Source: CBDFLD01 sp965249005
GTDB lineage: Bacteria; Acidobacteriota; UBA6911
DNA: 64,000 bases
Reading direction: 5' to 3'
Assembly: GCA_965249005.1 (NCBI GenBank)
Contig: CBDFLD010000022.1
Location: forward strand, 992,001 to 1,056,000
Of this stretch, positions 18,113-27,296 are shown one piece after another (position 1 is the stretch's first letter; each line of letters starts with the position of its first letter). The position numbers and the translations under genes were made by a program. The notes below the pieces were generated by a model. It was not told the DNA's origin and did no database searches. It worked only from the letters and a program-made list of their open reading frames with translations.

Positions 18113-19291
18113 CTAGTACACGGTGTTTTCTCGGAGCGGCTGGCCACGCTCGATGCGTTCGACGCCATAGTCACTCAAATCCAGAGATCGGTAATGTCCG
18201 AATTGCAACAACTCCGCGATTCCCCTACCAGCAGCCGGCGATTGTTGCATGCCGTGGCCGGTAAAGCCATTGGCCAGGACGAAGTTCGTCACCTCAGGAT
18301 GCAATCCCAGGATCGCGTTGTGATCGAAGGTATTGACGGCGTAGTAACCTGCCCAGGCGTTCTGTAGCTTGATGGCCTCAAACGCGGGAACCCGGTGGGC
18401 CAATGCTGGCCAGAGCTCGTCTTCGAACTGAGAATACTCCACTTCGAGGGGCGCGTCGTCTGGGTCTTTTGAAAGATCGGGCGCCTTTCCGCAAATATAA
18501 TGGGGCCCCTCTGGTCGAAACCACAAGCCGGAAGGATCAAAAACCATGGGAACGCCATCGACCTTCTGGCGGCAGTCGAAAGCGAAGACCTGCCGTTTTC
18601 GTGCACGGACGGGGATTTGGATTCCGGCCAGCCTGGCCAGGCGAGATGCCCAGGGACCACCAGCGTTGACATAGAGGCGCGCCGATAGGGCGCCGGCATT
18701 GGCGAGTGCAACCGTGGAAATCTCGGCCCCGTTGCGCTCGAAGCCCAGAACTTCATCTGCCATGAACCGGGCACCCTGGCGCTGTGCCTTTTTGCGGAAA
18801 GCCCACAACAGGGTGTTGGCGTCGAACCAACCCTCACCGCTTCGACCAAGGCTGGCCAGCCCAATATCCCCGGACTGGATCCAGGGGAATTCCTGCCGGA
18901 GTTTGGCCCTGTCCAGCAGGGCGACGTTCGCGCCATTCTCCCTCTGGACCTGGTGGTGGTCGCGCAACTGCTGCACGCCACGATAGTCCGAGAGAATCAG
19001 ATAGCCCTTCTCGTGCAGCCCAACATCGATTGCCTCCCCGTCTATCGCGAGAAACTCGTTGATGTTGCGCAGAAAATGGAAGCCAAACTGTGACATGCGT
19101 ATGTTGAGCGGGGTAGAGAACTGCTGCCGGATGGAGCTTGCCGACAGACTGGATGATGCGATCCGATAGCTTGGATCCCGTTCGACAACGCAGACAGTTC
19201 CATCGAACGTATCGCTCGCTGTCAGAAAGTAGGCAATGGCACTCCCGATGACGCCCCCACCGATAACGATGATATCGAAAGAGTTTTTCAT
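18113..19291 (-). CDS. FAD-dependent oxidoreductase, DAO family (FOXRED1-like)
   Basis: A 392-residue flavoprotein starting at ATG 19291. The Rossmann motif IIVIGGGVIGSAIAYFL is at the N-terminus, SSLSASSIRQQFS is the FAD-contacting loop, and the C-terminal signature reads NFVLANGFTGHGMQQSPAAGRGIAELL, as in sarcosine-dehydrogenase/FOXRED1-type enzymes. It probably oxidises a secondary or primary amine. It is transcribed toward the DRE-TIM gene, separated by about 200 bases that include a hairpin/heptad module, so co-transcription is possible but not certain. It appears complete. Confidence 0.85.
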   Translation of the reverse strand: MKNSFDIIVIGGGVIGSAIAYFLTASDTFDGTVCVVERDPSYRIASSSLSASSIRQQFSTPLNIRMSQFGFHFLRNINEFLAIDGEAIDVGLHEKGYLILSDYRGVQQLRDHHQVQRENGANVALLDRAKLRQEFPWIQSGDIGLASLGRSGEGWFDANTLLWAFRKKAQRQGARFMADEVLGFERNGAEISTVALANAGALSARLYVNAGGPWASRLARLAGIQIPVRARKRQVFAFDCRQKVDGVPMVFDPSGLWFRPEGPHYICGKAPDLSKDPDDAPLEVEYSQFEDELWPALAHRVPAFEAIKLQNAWAGYYAVNTFDHNAILGLHPEVTNFVLANGFTGHGMQQSPAAGRGIAELLQFGHYRSLDLSDYGVERIERGQPLRENTVY

Positions 19292-20389
19292 GTTTACTCG
19301 AGGGTGAGTCGTTTGCCGCACCTGCGCCGTGATTATACGCTTCGAGGTAATCCGGGGTCTAATCGATGACGCGTGGGCGCCTCCAAGAGCTCCGGGTTGT
19401 CTGGTGAAAGGGTCTCAAGCTTGAAGGTCAAGAATGTGTTACGATTTTAGCGCTCGGAACCAACGCCACCGAATAAACCAAGGTCCTTCGCGTGCGGAGG
19501 ATGTTCGCCGACGAGGATCTGCTCTGTCGACTGGATTCCAAGATCCGGGATAAAACCAGGAAGTTGAGAAGAAGGGAGATCTCATGGAAGATCAGTTTGA
19601 CGCAATCGTCATCGGGACGGGACAGGCCGGTCCGCCCCTGGCGGGAAGACTCGCAGGGGCTGGCTTGAACGTGGCTGTAGTCGAGAGAAAGAAATTCGGT
19701 GGCACCTGCGTCAACTATGGCTGCATACCGACGAAGACTCTGGTAGGCAGCGCTCGTGCCGCCTGGGTGGCCCGGCGCGGGAGTGACTTCGGAGTTCAGA
19801 TCGAGGGACCCATCCGCGTGGATATGAAGACCGTAAAAGAGCGTAAGGATCAGGTCGTGGCTCAGTCCAACGAAGGCTTGGAGCGATGGTTGCGTGGGCT
19901 GGAGAACTGTACAGTGGTCGAGGGGCATGCACGGTTCGAAGATGCCTCGACGCTCAGCGTCGGAGACCGGAGTCTGAAAGCCGAGAAGATCTTCATCAAC
20001 GTCGGTGGCCGTGCCTATCTGCCTCCGCTGCCGGGACTGGAGATGGTTCAGTATTTCACCAACGTCGACATGATGGATGTCGATTTCCTGCCCGAGCATC
20101 TGATCATCGTTGGCGGGAGTTACATTGGGTTGGAGTTTGCCCAGATGTACCGCAGGTTCGGAAGCCGAGTGACCGTGGTGGAGAAGGGCCCCAGACTGAT
20201 CGCGCGCGAAGACGAGGATGTTTCCGAAAGCGTGCGCGAGATTCTTGAGAATGAAGGAGTCGAGGTCCGGCTCAATGCGGAATGCATCCAGCTAGAGCGG
20301 CGAGGTGCCAATGTGGTCGTCGGAGTGGACTGCGCGAACGACGAGCCACAAGTCGAAGGGTCGCATATTCTGCTGGCAGTCGGACGCAA

Positions 20390-21820
20390 GAGTGAGTGCT
20401 ATTGTTAGTTGAAATTCAATGAAAGGAAAGCGGCTCCAAGAGTGGTAGATTTTTGTTTTTGGCGAAAACGAAGTCAACCAATTCTCAAGGAGCCACTATG
20501 AAGAAGATTCTACCAAACGGCAATACGTCGAAGCAAAAACGATCGTCAGGCGAGACACGATTTCTCGCAACCAATGATCAGCTCAACGAACTTGATGCAC
20601 GTATCGAGCTCATCCAAGCGTTGATACCGCTGGGATTGCGAGCCGTCCAGGACAGCCTTGAAGATGAAGTCAACCACCTCGCTGGGGAGCGCTATAGCCG
20701 AGCCGGCGGCGATTCCAACCTTCATCGATGGGGATCGCAAAGGGGTTCAGTGTACCTGACAGATCAGAAGATTCCAGTCCGTGTTCCTCGAGTCCGAGAT
20801 ACTGATCGGAGTTGTGAGGTACGGTTGAGAACATATCGGCGGTTGCAGCAACCCAGGAATATGGACGAGGGCCTTTTGAAGAAGGTAATCAACGGATTAT
20901 CGTGTCGCAATTATCGGGAGTGCGCTGAGGCGGTTCCCGAGGCCTTTGGCATGTCGCCATCGAGCATCTCGCGCCGTACCATCCAAGTGACAGCTCGAAA
21001 ACTGAAGGAGCTGCAGGAACGATCTCTTGCAGGATACGATTTTGTTGCTCTCTTTCTGGACGGCAAAAGCTTTGCATCGGAGCAAATCCTGATTGGATTG
21101 GGAGTAACCATTGAGGGTGAGAAGATCATCTTGGGGTTCCTGCAGGCCAGTACCGAAAATGAACGAGTGTGTACGGACTTTCTCCGAGGGCTGTTACAAA
21201 GAGGGCTTTGCCATGATGAGGGCCTGATGTGCGTTATCGATGGGTCCAAAGGATTGCGAAAAGCCGTCCAGGCGGTATTCGGCAACCGGGCGGTCGTGCA
21301 GCGCTGCCGATGGCACAAGCGTGAAAATGTATTGTGCTACTTACCCAAGAGCAAACAGGGAACCTTTCGCAAACGATTGCAGGATGCCTATCAAAAGCCA
21401 ACCCTGAGAGAGGCAGAAAAAGCGCTTCTAAGGGTCCGAAAAGAACTATCGCTGCTGAACCAGTCAGCGGCAGCCAGCTTGGATGAGGGTTTCGAAGAGA
21501 CTCTCACCCTTCACCGGTTGGGCCTGGCAGAGGAACTCCGGGAAAGTTTCTCTACCACGAATTGTCTCGAGTCCATCAATGCGCAGCTTGGACAAAGAAC
21601 CGATAAAGTGGATTACTGGAAAAACAGCAACCAATTACATCGCTGGGTAGCTACGGCATTGCTTGAGATCGAGCCGAGACTCAGGAAGGTCCGTGGCTAT
21701 CGGCATCTGCCGAGGTTACGTCGTTCCTTAAAAGCCCGCTTTTCAAAAGCCGTGGAGGAACGAATTGCGTAAATACCACGGGAGCCGCTCTCCAATTTCA
21801 ACTAAAAATGGGATTGACTC
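20390..21820 (+). mobile_element. IS256-family element, intact copy 2
   Basis: The element is 1431 bp, with ends GAGTGAGTGC and GGGATTGACTC. Terminal inverted repeats share TTAGTTGAAATT. It is flanked by an 8-bp direct repeat GGACGCAA (20382-20389 and 21821-21828), the size normal for IS256. It interrupts the disulfide oxidoreductase gene. Confidence 0.95.
20498..21772 (+). CDS. IS256-family (mutator-type) transposase
   Basis: A 424-residue intact transposase. The ATG at 20498 follows AAGGAGCCACT. The DDE triad is Asp188 in ALFLDGKSF, Asp248 in CVIDGSKGL and the Glu in NCLESINAQ; Cys270-x2-His273 (QRCRWHK) is the conserved mutator motif. Compared with copy 1 it lacks the frameshifting A and differs by scattered substitutions, so this is the functional reference copy in the window. 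Confidence 0.95.
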   Translation: MKKILPNGNTSKQKRSSGETRFLATNDQLNELDARIELIQALIPLGLRAVQDSLEDEVNHLAGERYSRAGGDSNLHRWGSQRGSVYLTDQKIPVRVPRVRDTDRSCEVRLRTYRRLQQPRNMDEGLLKKVINGLSCRNYRECAEAVPEAFGMSPSSISRRTIQVTARKLKELQERSLAGYDFVALFLDGKSFASEQILIGLGVTIEGEKIILGFLQASTENERVCTDFLRGLLQRGLCHDEGLMCVIDGSKGLRKAVQAVFGNRAVVQRCRWHKRENVLCYLPKSKQGTFRKRLQDAYQKPTLREAEKALLRVRKELSLLNQSAAASLDEGFEETLTLHRLGLAEELRESFSTTNCLESINAQLGQRTDKVDYWKNSNQLHRWVATALLEIEPRLRKVRGYRHLPRLRRSLKARFSKAVEERIA

Positions 21821-22606
21821 GGACGCAAGCCCAACACCGAAGATCTCGGGCTGGACCGTGCAGGTGTCGACGTCGACGAGCGTGGCTACATCAAAGTGGA
21901 TGACCACTTGCGAACCACCGCACCCGGAATCTGGGCCCTGGGAGACTGTAATGGACGAGGTGCCTTTACCCATACGGCTTACAATGATTACGAAATTGTG
22001 GCCGCCAATCTCCTCGATGATGACGATCCGCGCGGCGTCAGCGATCGATTCCCCTGCTATGGGCTGTTCATCGATCCGCCGCTCGGACGGGTCGGATTGA
22101 CCGAAGATCAGGTCCGCCGCTCGGACCGCAACGCCCTGGTGGGTTTTCGTTTGATGAAGCACGTGGGACGGGCCCGGGAGAAGGGGGAGACCCAGGGGTT
22201 CATGAAAGTACTTGTAGATGCGGACACGCAAGAGATTCTGGGGGCAGCGATCCTGGGAGTCGGTGGCGATGAAGCCGTTCACTGTATTCTGGATGTCATG
22301 TACGCGCGCGCTCCGTACACGGTGATCCAGCGTGCGGTCCACATCCATCCCACGGTATCGGAGCTGATTCCGACGATACTTGGGGATCTAAAGCCACTGG
22401 GATAATCTGCACATCGAGCGGTACTGGTGACAAGATGAGCAATTGGCTAGGAGGGCATGATAGCCAATGCAAAAACTTCCCGACAACTCACGAGCGACGG
22501 GAGGACCCTGAAGGGCCAAAGCAAGCACTTGAGTTATGCTAAGTGTTCTGCAACCTGAACGAGTGACTTTTGAAAGGCGTCGAGATCGTCTACCGGAGGT
22601 GGTCGT

Positions 22607-23074
22607 ATGGATGCTCTATCAATTTTTGGTCTGCAGTTTGTGCTGAGTCTTATCGTTTATGCTCTCCTGGCGAAATGGTACGTGGCGCCATGGCTTGCGG
22701 AGAAACCGATCCACCAGGCATTGATCCCGCTGATCTTCCTTCATGCATTTCGGCATATCGGGTTGGCGTTTCTCGTCCCAGGAGTCGTCGCCCAGCCTCT
22801 GCCGAGCTTTTTTTCCTCCCCTGCTGCCTATGGGGATCTTGTCAGCGGCCTGCTTGCGCTACTGGCTCTGATAGCTCTTCGCGGAGGTTGGGGCCTGGCG
22901 CTGTGGCTAATCTGGCTGTTCAACATTGTCGGCACGGTGGACCTTCTAAATGCGCTGCGGCACGCGAATGTTGTACCGCTTTTGGGGGCCACTTGGTACA
23001 TACCGACATTCCTGGTACCAGCACTCCTGGTAACTCATGTCATGATTTTCGCCCGCCTGCTCAAACGGCGTTGA
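22607..23074 (+). CDS. Small integral membrane protein
   Basis: A 155-residue protein with four to five hydrophobic segments: FGLQFVLSLIVYALLA, IPLIFLHAFRHIGLAFLV, LVSGLLALLALIALRGG, LALWLIWLFNIVGTV and IPTFLVPALLVTHVMIFA. A His-Arg-His cluster (HAFRHIG) inside the second segment could bind a cofactor, but no family is recognised. GGAGGTGGTCGT upstream of the ATG at 22607 is a strong ribosome binding site. It lies 70 bases before a sulfatase gene in the same direction and may share its transcript. Confidence 0.7.
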   Translation: MDALSIFGLQFVLSLIVYALLAKWYVAPWLAEKPIHQALIPLIFLHAFRHIGLAFLVPGVVAQPLPSFFSSPAAYGDLVSGLLALLALIALRGGWGLALWLIWLFNIVGTVDLLNALRHANVVPLLGATWYIPTFLVPALLVTHVMIFARLLKRR

Positions 23075-23144
23075 GCTGGCGGGACTGGGTGCGGAGGAAG
23101 TTTGCGTTGAGGGTAGATCGCCAGCTGGAGTTCCAAGGAGGTGT

Positions 23145-24671
23145 ATGAGTCATTTAATCACACGATGGTGGCTTTGTGTGGGTGCCGCCGGGGCCGTTTG
23201 TGTCCTGTTGGCGGCTTGCGCCCCGGTACGCCTCGAACAGCGGCCGAACATCATTCTCTTGATGGGTGACGATCACGGTTGGGATGAGACAGCCTATAAC
23301 GGCCACCCTCATCTGCACACGCCGGTGCTCGACGAGATGGCTGCCACGGGCCTCCGTCTGGATCGTTTCTATTCGGCTTCCCCCGTTTGCTCGCCCACGC
23401 GTGGCAGCATGATCACCGGCCGACACCCGAATCGCTACGGGACGTTTGCTCCCAACTGGTCGATTCGGCCCGAGGAGATAAGCATTGCGCAGATTCTCGG
23501 TAATGCCGGTTACGCCTGCGGTCATTTCGGTAAATGGCACCTAGGGCCCGTGAAGGCCGAGTCTCCAGTCAACCCGGGAGCGATGGGTTTCGAAGAATGG
23601 CTCTCGCACGACAACTTCTTTGAGATGAACCCGTACCTCTCCCGAAACGGCGGGGCCCCGGAGCTGTTCGAGGGCGAAAGCTCGGAGATCGTAATCGGCG
23701 AGACGATTCGTTTCATCCGTAAGGCGAAGCAAAGTCAGCAGCCTTTTTTTGCGGTCGTCTGGTTTGGCTCTCCTCACGAACCGTACAGTGGGTTGAGTGA
23801 GGACCTCGCCCTCTACGACGAATTGCCCGAGAATTATCGAGAGCAGTTCGTCCGTCTCACCGGAATGGACACTGGGCTTCCCGTCAGGCGACCGCTCGAC
23901 GAGGTACTGCGGGAACGATATGCCGAGATCACGGCGATGGATCGCGCGATTGGGAGGTTGCGGCAGTATCTGCAGGATGAGGGCATACGGCAGGATACAC
24001 TCCTCTGGTACTGTGGCGACAATGGAGTTCCAGGTAGCGGCCGCGTGACCACTCCGTTCCGAGGCCAAAAAGGCTTGGTGTACGAAGGTGGTATACGGGT
24101 TCCGGGCCTCATCGAATGGCCGGAGCGCATCCCCGAGCCGCGCGTGACCGATGTCAACGCAGTCACCAGCGACATACTTCCTACCATCTGTGAGCTGGTC
24201 GGTCTGTCCCTCCCGGAACGCCCTCTGGACGGTATCAGCCTAAAACCCCTGATCGAGGGCGAAATGACAGAGAGGCCGAGTCCGATAGGCTTCTGGAGTT
24301 ACAACACGAGCCAAGAGGCGCAGAGCGGGCTAGAGCCTTACATCGACACCGCACTTCAGGAGGGGACGACTCCACTGGTCAAGATGATGGACGGACGACT
24401 GACTCGCAACTTCCGCAATTTTCATCACCCCAATGTCAGCGAGCGGGATTTCTCCGGCCCCAGGGCCATGCTGGACAACCGCTACAAGCTCGTGGTCGAC
24501 GGCGAACCGGGAAGGGAGTCGGCAAAAGAACTGTTCGATCTGCGCAACGACCCGGCCGAGGCAAACAATCTGATTGAAACCGAGGCCGAGATCGCTAGAA
24601 ATCTGGAAGGGCAACTCCGAGAGTGGCAGCAATCGGTGCTTACCAGCCTGACCGGCGCCGACTACCGTTGA
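23145..24671 (+). CDS. Lipoprotein arylsulfatase-type sulfatase
   Basis: A 508-residue sulfatase. The N-terminus is a lipoprotein signal with lipobox LLAAC (Cys25), so it is anchored outside the cytoplasmic membrane. The active site is visible: Asp42-Asp43 in LLMGDDHGWDE, the formylglycine signature CSPTRGSMITGRH (Cys82, the residue converted to formylglycine), KWHLG, and the second metal site GDNGVPG. The Cys-x-Pro-x-Arg type needs an anaerobic radical SAM maturase or the oxygen-dependent FGE, and neither is in the window. It probably removes sulfate from a sulfated glycan or steroid. The ribosome binding site CAAGGAGGTGT is strong. Confidence 0.92.
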   Translation: MSHLITRWWLCVGAAGAVCVLLAACAPVRLEQRPNIILLMGDDHGWDETAYNGHPHLHTPVLDEMAATGLRLDRFYSASPVCSPTRGSMITGRHPNRYGTFAPNWSIRPEEISIAQILGNAGYACGHFGKWHLGPVKAESPVNPGAMGFEEWLSHDNFFEMNPYLSRNGGAPELFEGESSEIVIGETIRFIRKAKQSQQPFFAVVWFGSPHEPYSGLSEDLALYDELPENYREQFVRLTGMDTGLPVRRPLDEVLRERYAEITAMDRAIGRLRQYLQDEGIRQDTLLWYCGDNGVPGSGRVTTPFRGQKGLVYEGGIRVPGLIEWPERIPEPRVTDVNAVTSDILPTICELVGLSLPERPLDGISLKPLIEGEMTERPSPIGFWSYNTSQEAQSGLEPYIDTALQEGTTPLVKMMDGRLTRNFRNFHHPNVSERDFSGPRAMLDNRYKLVVDGEPGRESAKELFDLRNDPAEANNLIETEAEIARNLEGQLREWQQSVLTSLTGADYR

Positions 24672-24691
24672 TCTATCTGAGATGGGGATCC

Positions 24692-25018
24692 TCAGTCCTG
24701 TTCCCGAAACCACTGCGTCCAGTCGTCGATGATCGATACCAGACGTTGCTCGTTGAGCCGGTAGATTCGCTCGCGGCCCTGCGGGTTGACCTCGACGAGG
24801 CCGGCCGACTCCAACACTTTCAAGTGGCGAGTCACAGTCGGCCATTTGCACGAAAAACGATCCGCAATCTCTCCGGCAGTCAGCTTGCCCCCGCGGAAAT
24901 GCAACACCATGAGAATCTGGCGCCGCGTGCCGTGCGCTATCGCGGTGAACACGGCCTCCGTTTCCTCGAGGCGCTTCTTACCGAGCGCCTTCTTCGTGGA
25001 TCCTGACTTCCTCGACAT
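24692..25018 (-). CDS. ArsR-family winged-helix regulator
   Basis: A 108-residue ArsR/SmtB-type repressor. The winged helix is FTAIAHGTRRQILMVLHFRGGKLTAGEIADRF followed by the recognition helix CKWPTVTRHLKVLESAGLVEV and wing GRERIYRLN. No ArsR-type metal Cys pair (CVC) is present, so it belongs to the non-metal-sensing branch that often controls activator/SRPBCC genes. The ATG at 25018 lies inside the preceding gene, giving a 41-bp overlap and likely translational coupling. The 16-bp inverted repeat upstream of the operon (25338-25378) is its probable operator. Confidence 0.88.
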   Translation of the reverse strand: MSRKSGSTKKALGKKRLEETEAVFTAIAHGTRRQILMVLHFRGGKLTAGEIADRFSCKWPTVTRHLKVLESAGLVEVNPQGRERIYRLNEQRLVSIIDDWTQWFREQD

Positions 25019-25313
25019 GTGGAAATTCCATTGCCATCCGGCCCGAGCGCTCTTCACAGAGCTGACCCATTGATTCCCAAATCGCCATCACTTCCGGCAG
25101 TTCGTGGGCCACGTTCGGCCCCTCGGAGTCCTTCCATTTCAGAACCTCGACGAAGATCGGCCGCTCTGTTTCGTCCTGTCCTTCGTAGACCGTCGGTGGC
25201 GTGTCTGTGGCCAGCTCCAGCTGGCGGAGGGTCAGCCAGTGTTGTTTCAGCAACTCTCTGAAATCAGAGGTGCCTTCTGGGGTGACGCGATAGATGCAGA
25301 TTGAAGTCACCAT
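24978..25313 (-). CDS. Antibiotic-biosynthesis-monooxygenase-like small protein
   Basis: A 111-residue protein (ICIYRVTPEGTSDFRELLKQHW ... PIFVEVLKWKDSEG ... MAIWESMGQLCEE) with the beta-alpha-beta pattern of dimeric ferredoxin-like barrels of the ABM/EthD type. Such proteins are small monooxygenases or binding proteins; no catalytic residue can be named. It is the first gene of an operon with an overlapping ArsR regulator. GGAGGCATTCCCCCCC precedes the ATG at 25313, with an unusual run of eight C next to the start codon on the coding strand. Confidence 0.65.
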   Translation of the reverse strand: MVTSICIYRVTPEGTSDFRELLKQHWLTLRQLELATDTPPTVYEGQDETERPIFVEVLKWKDSEGPNVAHELPEVMAIWESMGQLCEERSGRMAMEFPHVEEVRIHEEGAR

Positions 25314-25337
25314 GGGGGGGGAATGCCTCCTTTGTAT

Positions 25338-25378
25338 TTAGCCTATTTGCTAATAATAGTATTTAGCAAATAGGCTAA
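25338..25378. promoter_or_regulatory. ArsR operator: perfect 16-bp inverted repeat
   Basis: TTAGCCTATTTGCTAA (25338-25353) and its exact complement TTAGCAAATAGGCTAA (25363-25378) are separated by 9 bases. Each arm is itself a partial palindrome (TTAGC...GCTAA), so this looks like two adjacent dimer sites. It lies 25 bases upstream of the first gene of the ArsR operon, where a promoter is expected. Confidence 0.8.
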
Positions 25379-25467
25379 TTGAAGTCAACAGCAAAACTAT
25401 CGAAGCAAAAGAGGACAAGCAGAGGTCATGAACGAAGCGCCCAGGAGCTCTTGGGGTAGGCTTCTTT

Positions 25468-26925
25468 CTATTTCAATCTTCCGGTGCGCAGCTCGTCCTT
25501 TCGGGGTTCAGGCTCGTGCCTTTTGCGTTTGTCTTCGAAGGACGGTTGCTTCTGCAGAGGGAGGATCCACGAAGCCGGTTTGAAGCTTCGCTCAGCCAAC
25601 GCAAGATTGACGCTGGAGTCCACGAGCAATTGAGTGCTTCTTCCATTCAGTGACGCCATGGCGTGCGCCCGGACCTCCACCTGTTCGTGGCCCTTCTGCC
25701 GCGCTTTCGCCGCGAGATGGTGACTGAATTGGAGGATCATGTCTGGCCGAGTGGACATCTTTCTGGACTGCCACGACTGGAGATGATCATCCGGATGCAC
25801 CCTCCAGCTGTCACGGGCCACCGGATCGGTCAAGAGAAAACTGACCACTGCCTGCTTGCTACGTAGCTTCATATGCCAGGAGAAGTTGTGGCCCTCCTCC
25901 GTCCAACTCACATTCCCAGGGTACAGGAAGTGACGGAGCGGCAGCAGCAGTTGTAGCGTGACATAGCAGCTAAGAAGGCAGAGAACGGCTCGTTTGTTGA
26001 AGGCTAAACTAACTGAGGGGACTGAAACCGCAGGCTCGGCCGCCGCCTTCTTCCTTCGCAAGACAGACAAAAGGCGACGTGGCCAGTCAGGCCTGAAGAA
26101 GATTGTCGTCGCGACGATCATGAACCACGGGAAAACCCCAATGGAGAACAGTCCGGCGTTGAGGATGTGGAAACCGGCAGCCGTGGCGAAGGCGAACAGT
26201 CGCGTGGGCTTCCAAAGCAACAGAGGTACCACGAAAAGATCCAGCAACAGTGCGCCATAGGTGAACAGATAAACCATCCATTCTTCGGTAAAATACGGAC
26301 CAATCAAGGGAAAGTCCGTGCGGTCGGCAAGCCACTTGCGTAAAGGGTTGCCGGCCAGCCAATCACTGTTCAGCTTGGCCACGCCTCCGAAGAAATAAGG
26401 AATCCCGATTTGGGCTCTTAGAAGCCACAGCGCCCAAGCCGGTGTGGTCCCACTGCGCAGACTCGGACGGAGCAGCACATCCAGTGAAAAAGCCCGCTGA
26501 GCGGGGATAAAAATCATGAGAAAACTGACGAGACAGATCAGGTAGAAGTGATTGAGGTACCTTGCCTGCTCCAGCAGGAACATGAAGGTGAACGCCAGAA
26601 AAAGCAGTACAGCACTGATTTGGTAGAAAAGACCGAGCAGGACGAACAAGGCAAGAAGGCCCAACGCGTAGAAGTGCAGATACATGCCGTCGCCGGGCCA
26701 GGGCCGGATCCAACCAAACCCCCAGTAGGTAAAATGAAAAGTGGGTTCGATCCAGTAGCGATGGATCCAGTCGTTGTCGAAGTAACGCCATACCTCCCAG
26801 AGCATGATGGCGCCAAACGCAATGCGGAAGAAAACCAGGGAGGCAATGTCCGTCGGAGCGAAGAGAGCCCCAAGACTCGCCGAACGGGCCGCGACTGATG
26901 TCTTGGGGTTGTCATTTGCCTTCAT
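25468..26925 (-). CDS. HTTM-domain membrane protein (vitamin-K-dependent gamma-carboxylase homologue)
   Basis: A 485-residue polytopic membrane protein. The N-terminal two thirds hold the HTTM domain with several transmembrane helices (LVFFRIAFGAIMLWEVWRY, FYALGLLALFVLLGLF, IPYFFGGVAKLNSDWLAG, LFTYGALLLDLFVVPLLL). The C-terminal part is soluble and contains a signature typical of VKGC-like proteins, EEGHNFSWHMKLRSKQ. Animal gamma-glutamyl carboxylase uses the same fold to carboxylate glutamates with reduced vitamin K, while bacterial relatives are of unknown substrate. No VKOR-like partner lies in the window. A start ATG at 26925 is used; the ribosome binding site is poor. Confidence 0.8.
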   Translation of the reverse strand: MKANDNPKTSVAARSASLGALFAPTDIASLVFFRIAFGAIMLWEVWRYFDNDWIHRYWIEPTFHFTYWGFGWIRPWPGDGMYLHFYALGLLALFVLLGLFYQISAVLLFLAFTFMFLLEQARYLNHFYLICLVSFLMIFIPAQRAFSLDVLLRPSLRSGTTPAWALWLLRAQIGIPYFFGGVAKLNSDWLAGNPLRKWLADRTDFPLIGPYFTEEWMVYLFTYGALLLDLFVVPLLLWKPTRLFAFATAAGFHILNAGLFSIGVFPWFMIVATTIFFRPDWPRRLLSVLRRKKAAAEPAVSVPSVSLAFNKRAVLCLLSCYVTLQLLLPLRHFLYPGNVSWTEEGHNFSWHMKLRSKQAVVSFLLTDPVARDSWRVHPDDHLQSWQSRKMSTRPDMILQFSHHLAAKARQKGHEQVEVRAHAMASLNGRSTQLLVDSSVNLALAERSFKPASWILPLQKQPSFEDKRKRHEPEPRKDELRTGRLK

Positions 26926-27296
26926 CGATATCGGTTTGCGTTCGATGCATTCAACTCCGACGTTTCACGGAGTGCGCTTCCGTTTGTCCAGATCGCGTTT
27001 CCGCTTCTGCCGCTCTCATCCTGGGGAGGCTCAAGGTTGTACTCGCCGCCGTTCCCTGCGACCGTATGAATGTAATCACCGTAACGGCATATCTGGAAAG
27101 GCCATCGCTTCGCACCTCCGGAGAAAAAGGAATCTTCCATGGGTAAGCAGCCACCTTCGACTGTGGGATCAGAGCTTTTGCGCCGACCGATACCGAGCAG
27201 AATCGGGTTTCAAACGACCCCGCCATCAGGTTAAATGATTCTAAATTTACCTGGCGAGCGTCGCCAGGTTTTTATCTGGAAGCGGGAGAATCCTGA
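26926..27296. other. Intergenic stretch with a terminator-like hairpin before the hydantoinase genes
   Basis: No gene is supported. A 72-codon minus-strand ORF (26922-27140) overlaps the HTTM start by ATGA but has no recognisable content. A perfect hairpin with a T-run lies at 27250-27273. Confidence 0.4.
27250..27273 (+). terminator. Hairpin plus T-run upstream of the hydantoinase start
   Basis: The 8-bp stem CCTGGCGA/TCGCCAGG with loop GCG is followed by TTTTT. It ends 23 bases before the hyuA-like ATG. With no gene upstream on the plus strand it may be an attenuator in the leader of the operon, or a terminator isolating it. Confidence 0.5.

Larger units (their letters stand above)
19584..22405 (+). 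pseudogene. Pyridine nucleotide-disulfide oxidoreductase split by IS256
   Basis: The coding parts are 19584-20389 and 21829-22405. Deleting the IS and one 8-bp target repeat restores a 460-residue protein across VGRKPNTEDLGLD. The protein resembles mercuric reductase/dihydrolipoamide dehydrogenase: FAD motif GTGQAG (11-16), redox pair Cys42/Cys47 in GGTCVNYGCIPTK, NAD motif IIVGGSYIGLEFAQ, second FAD motif GIWALGDCNG and the C-terminal active-site His in HIHPTVSE. No MerA-specific C-terminal cysteines and no lipoyl-enzyme neighbours are present, so the natural substrate is open. The ATG at 19584 is preceded by GAAGGGAGATCTC. The insertion has not decayed the gene otherwise, so it is recent. 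Confidence 0.9.

Noticed and set aside
22570..23148. 192-codon frame over the small membrane protein
   Set aside because: It overlaps the convincing membrane protein in another frame and has unnatural composition.
26922..27140. 72-codon ORF overlapping the HTTM start by ATGA
   Set aside because: The overlap resembles translational coupling, but the sequence has no recognisable features and upstream signals are missing.
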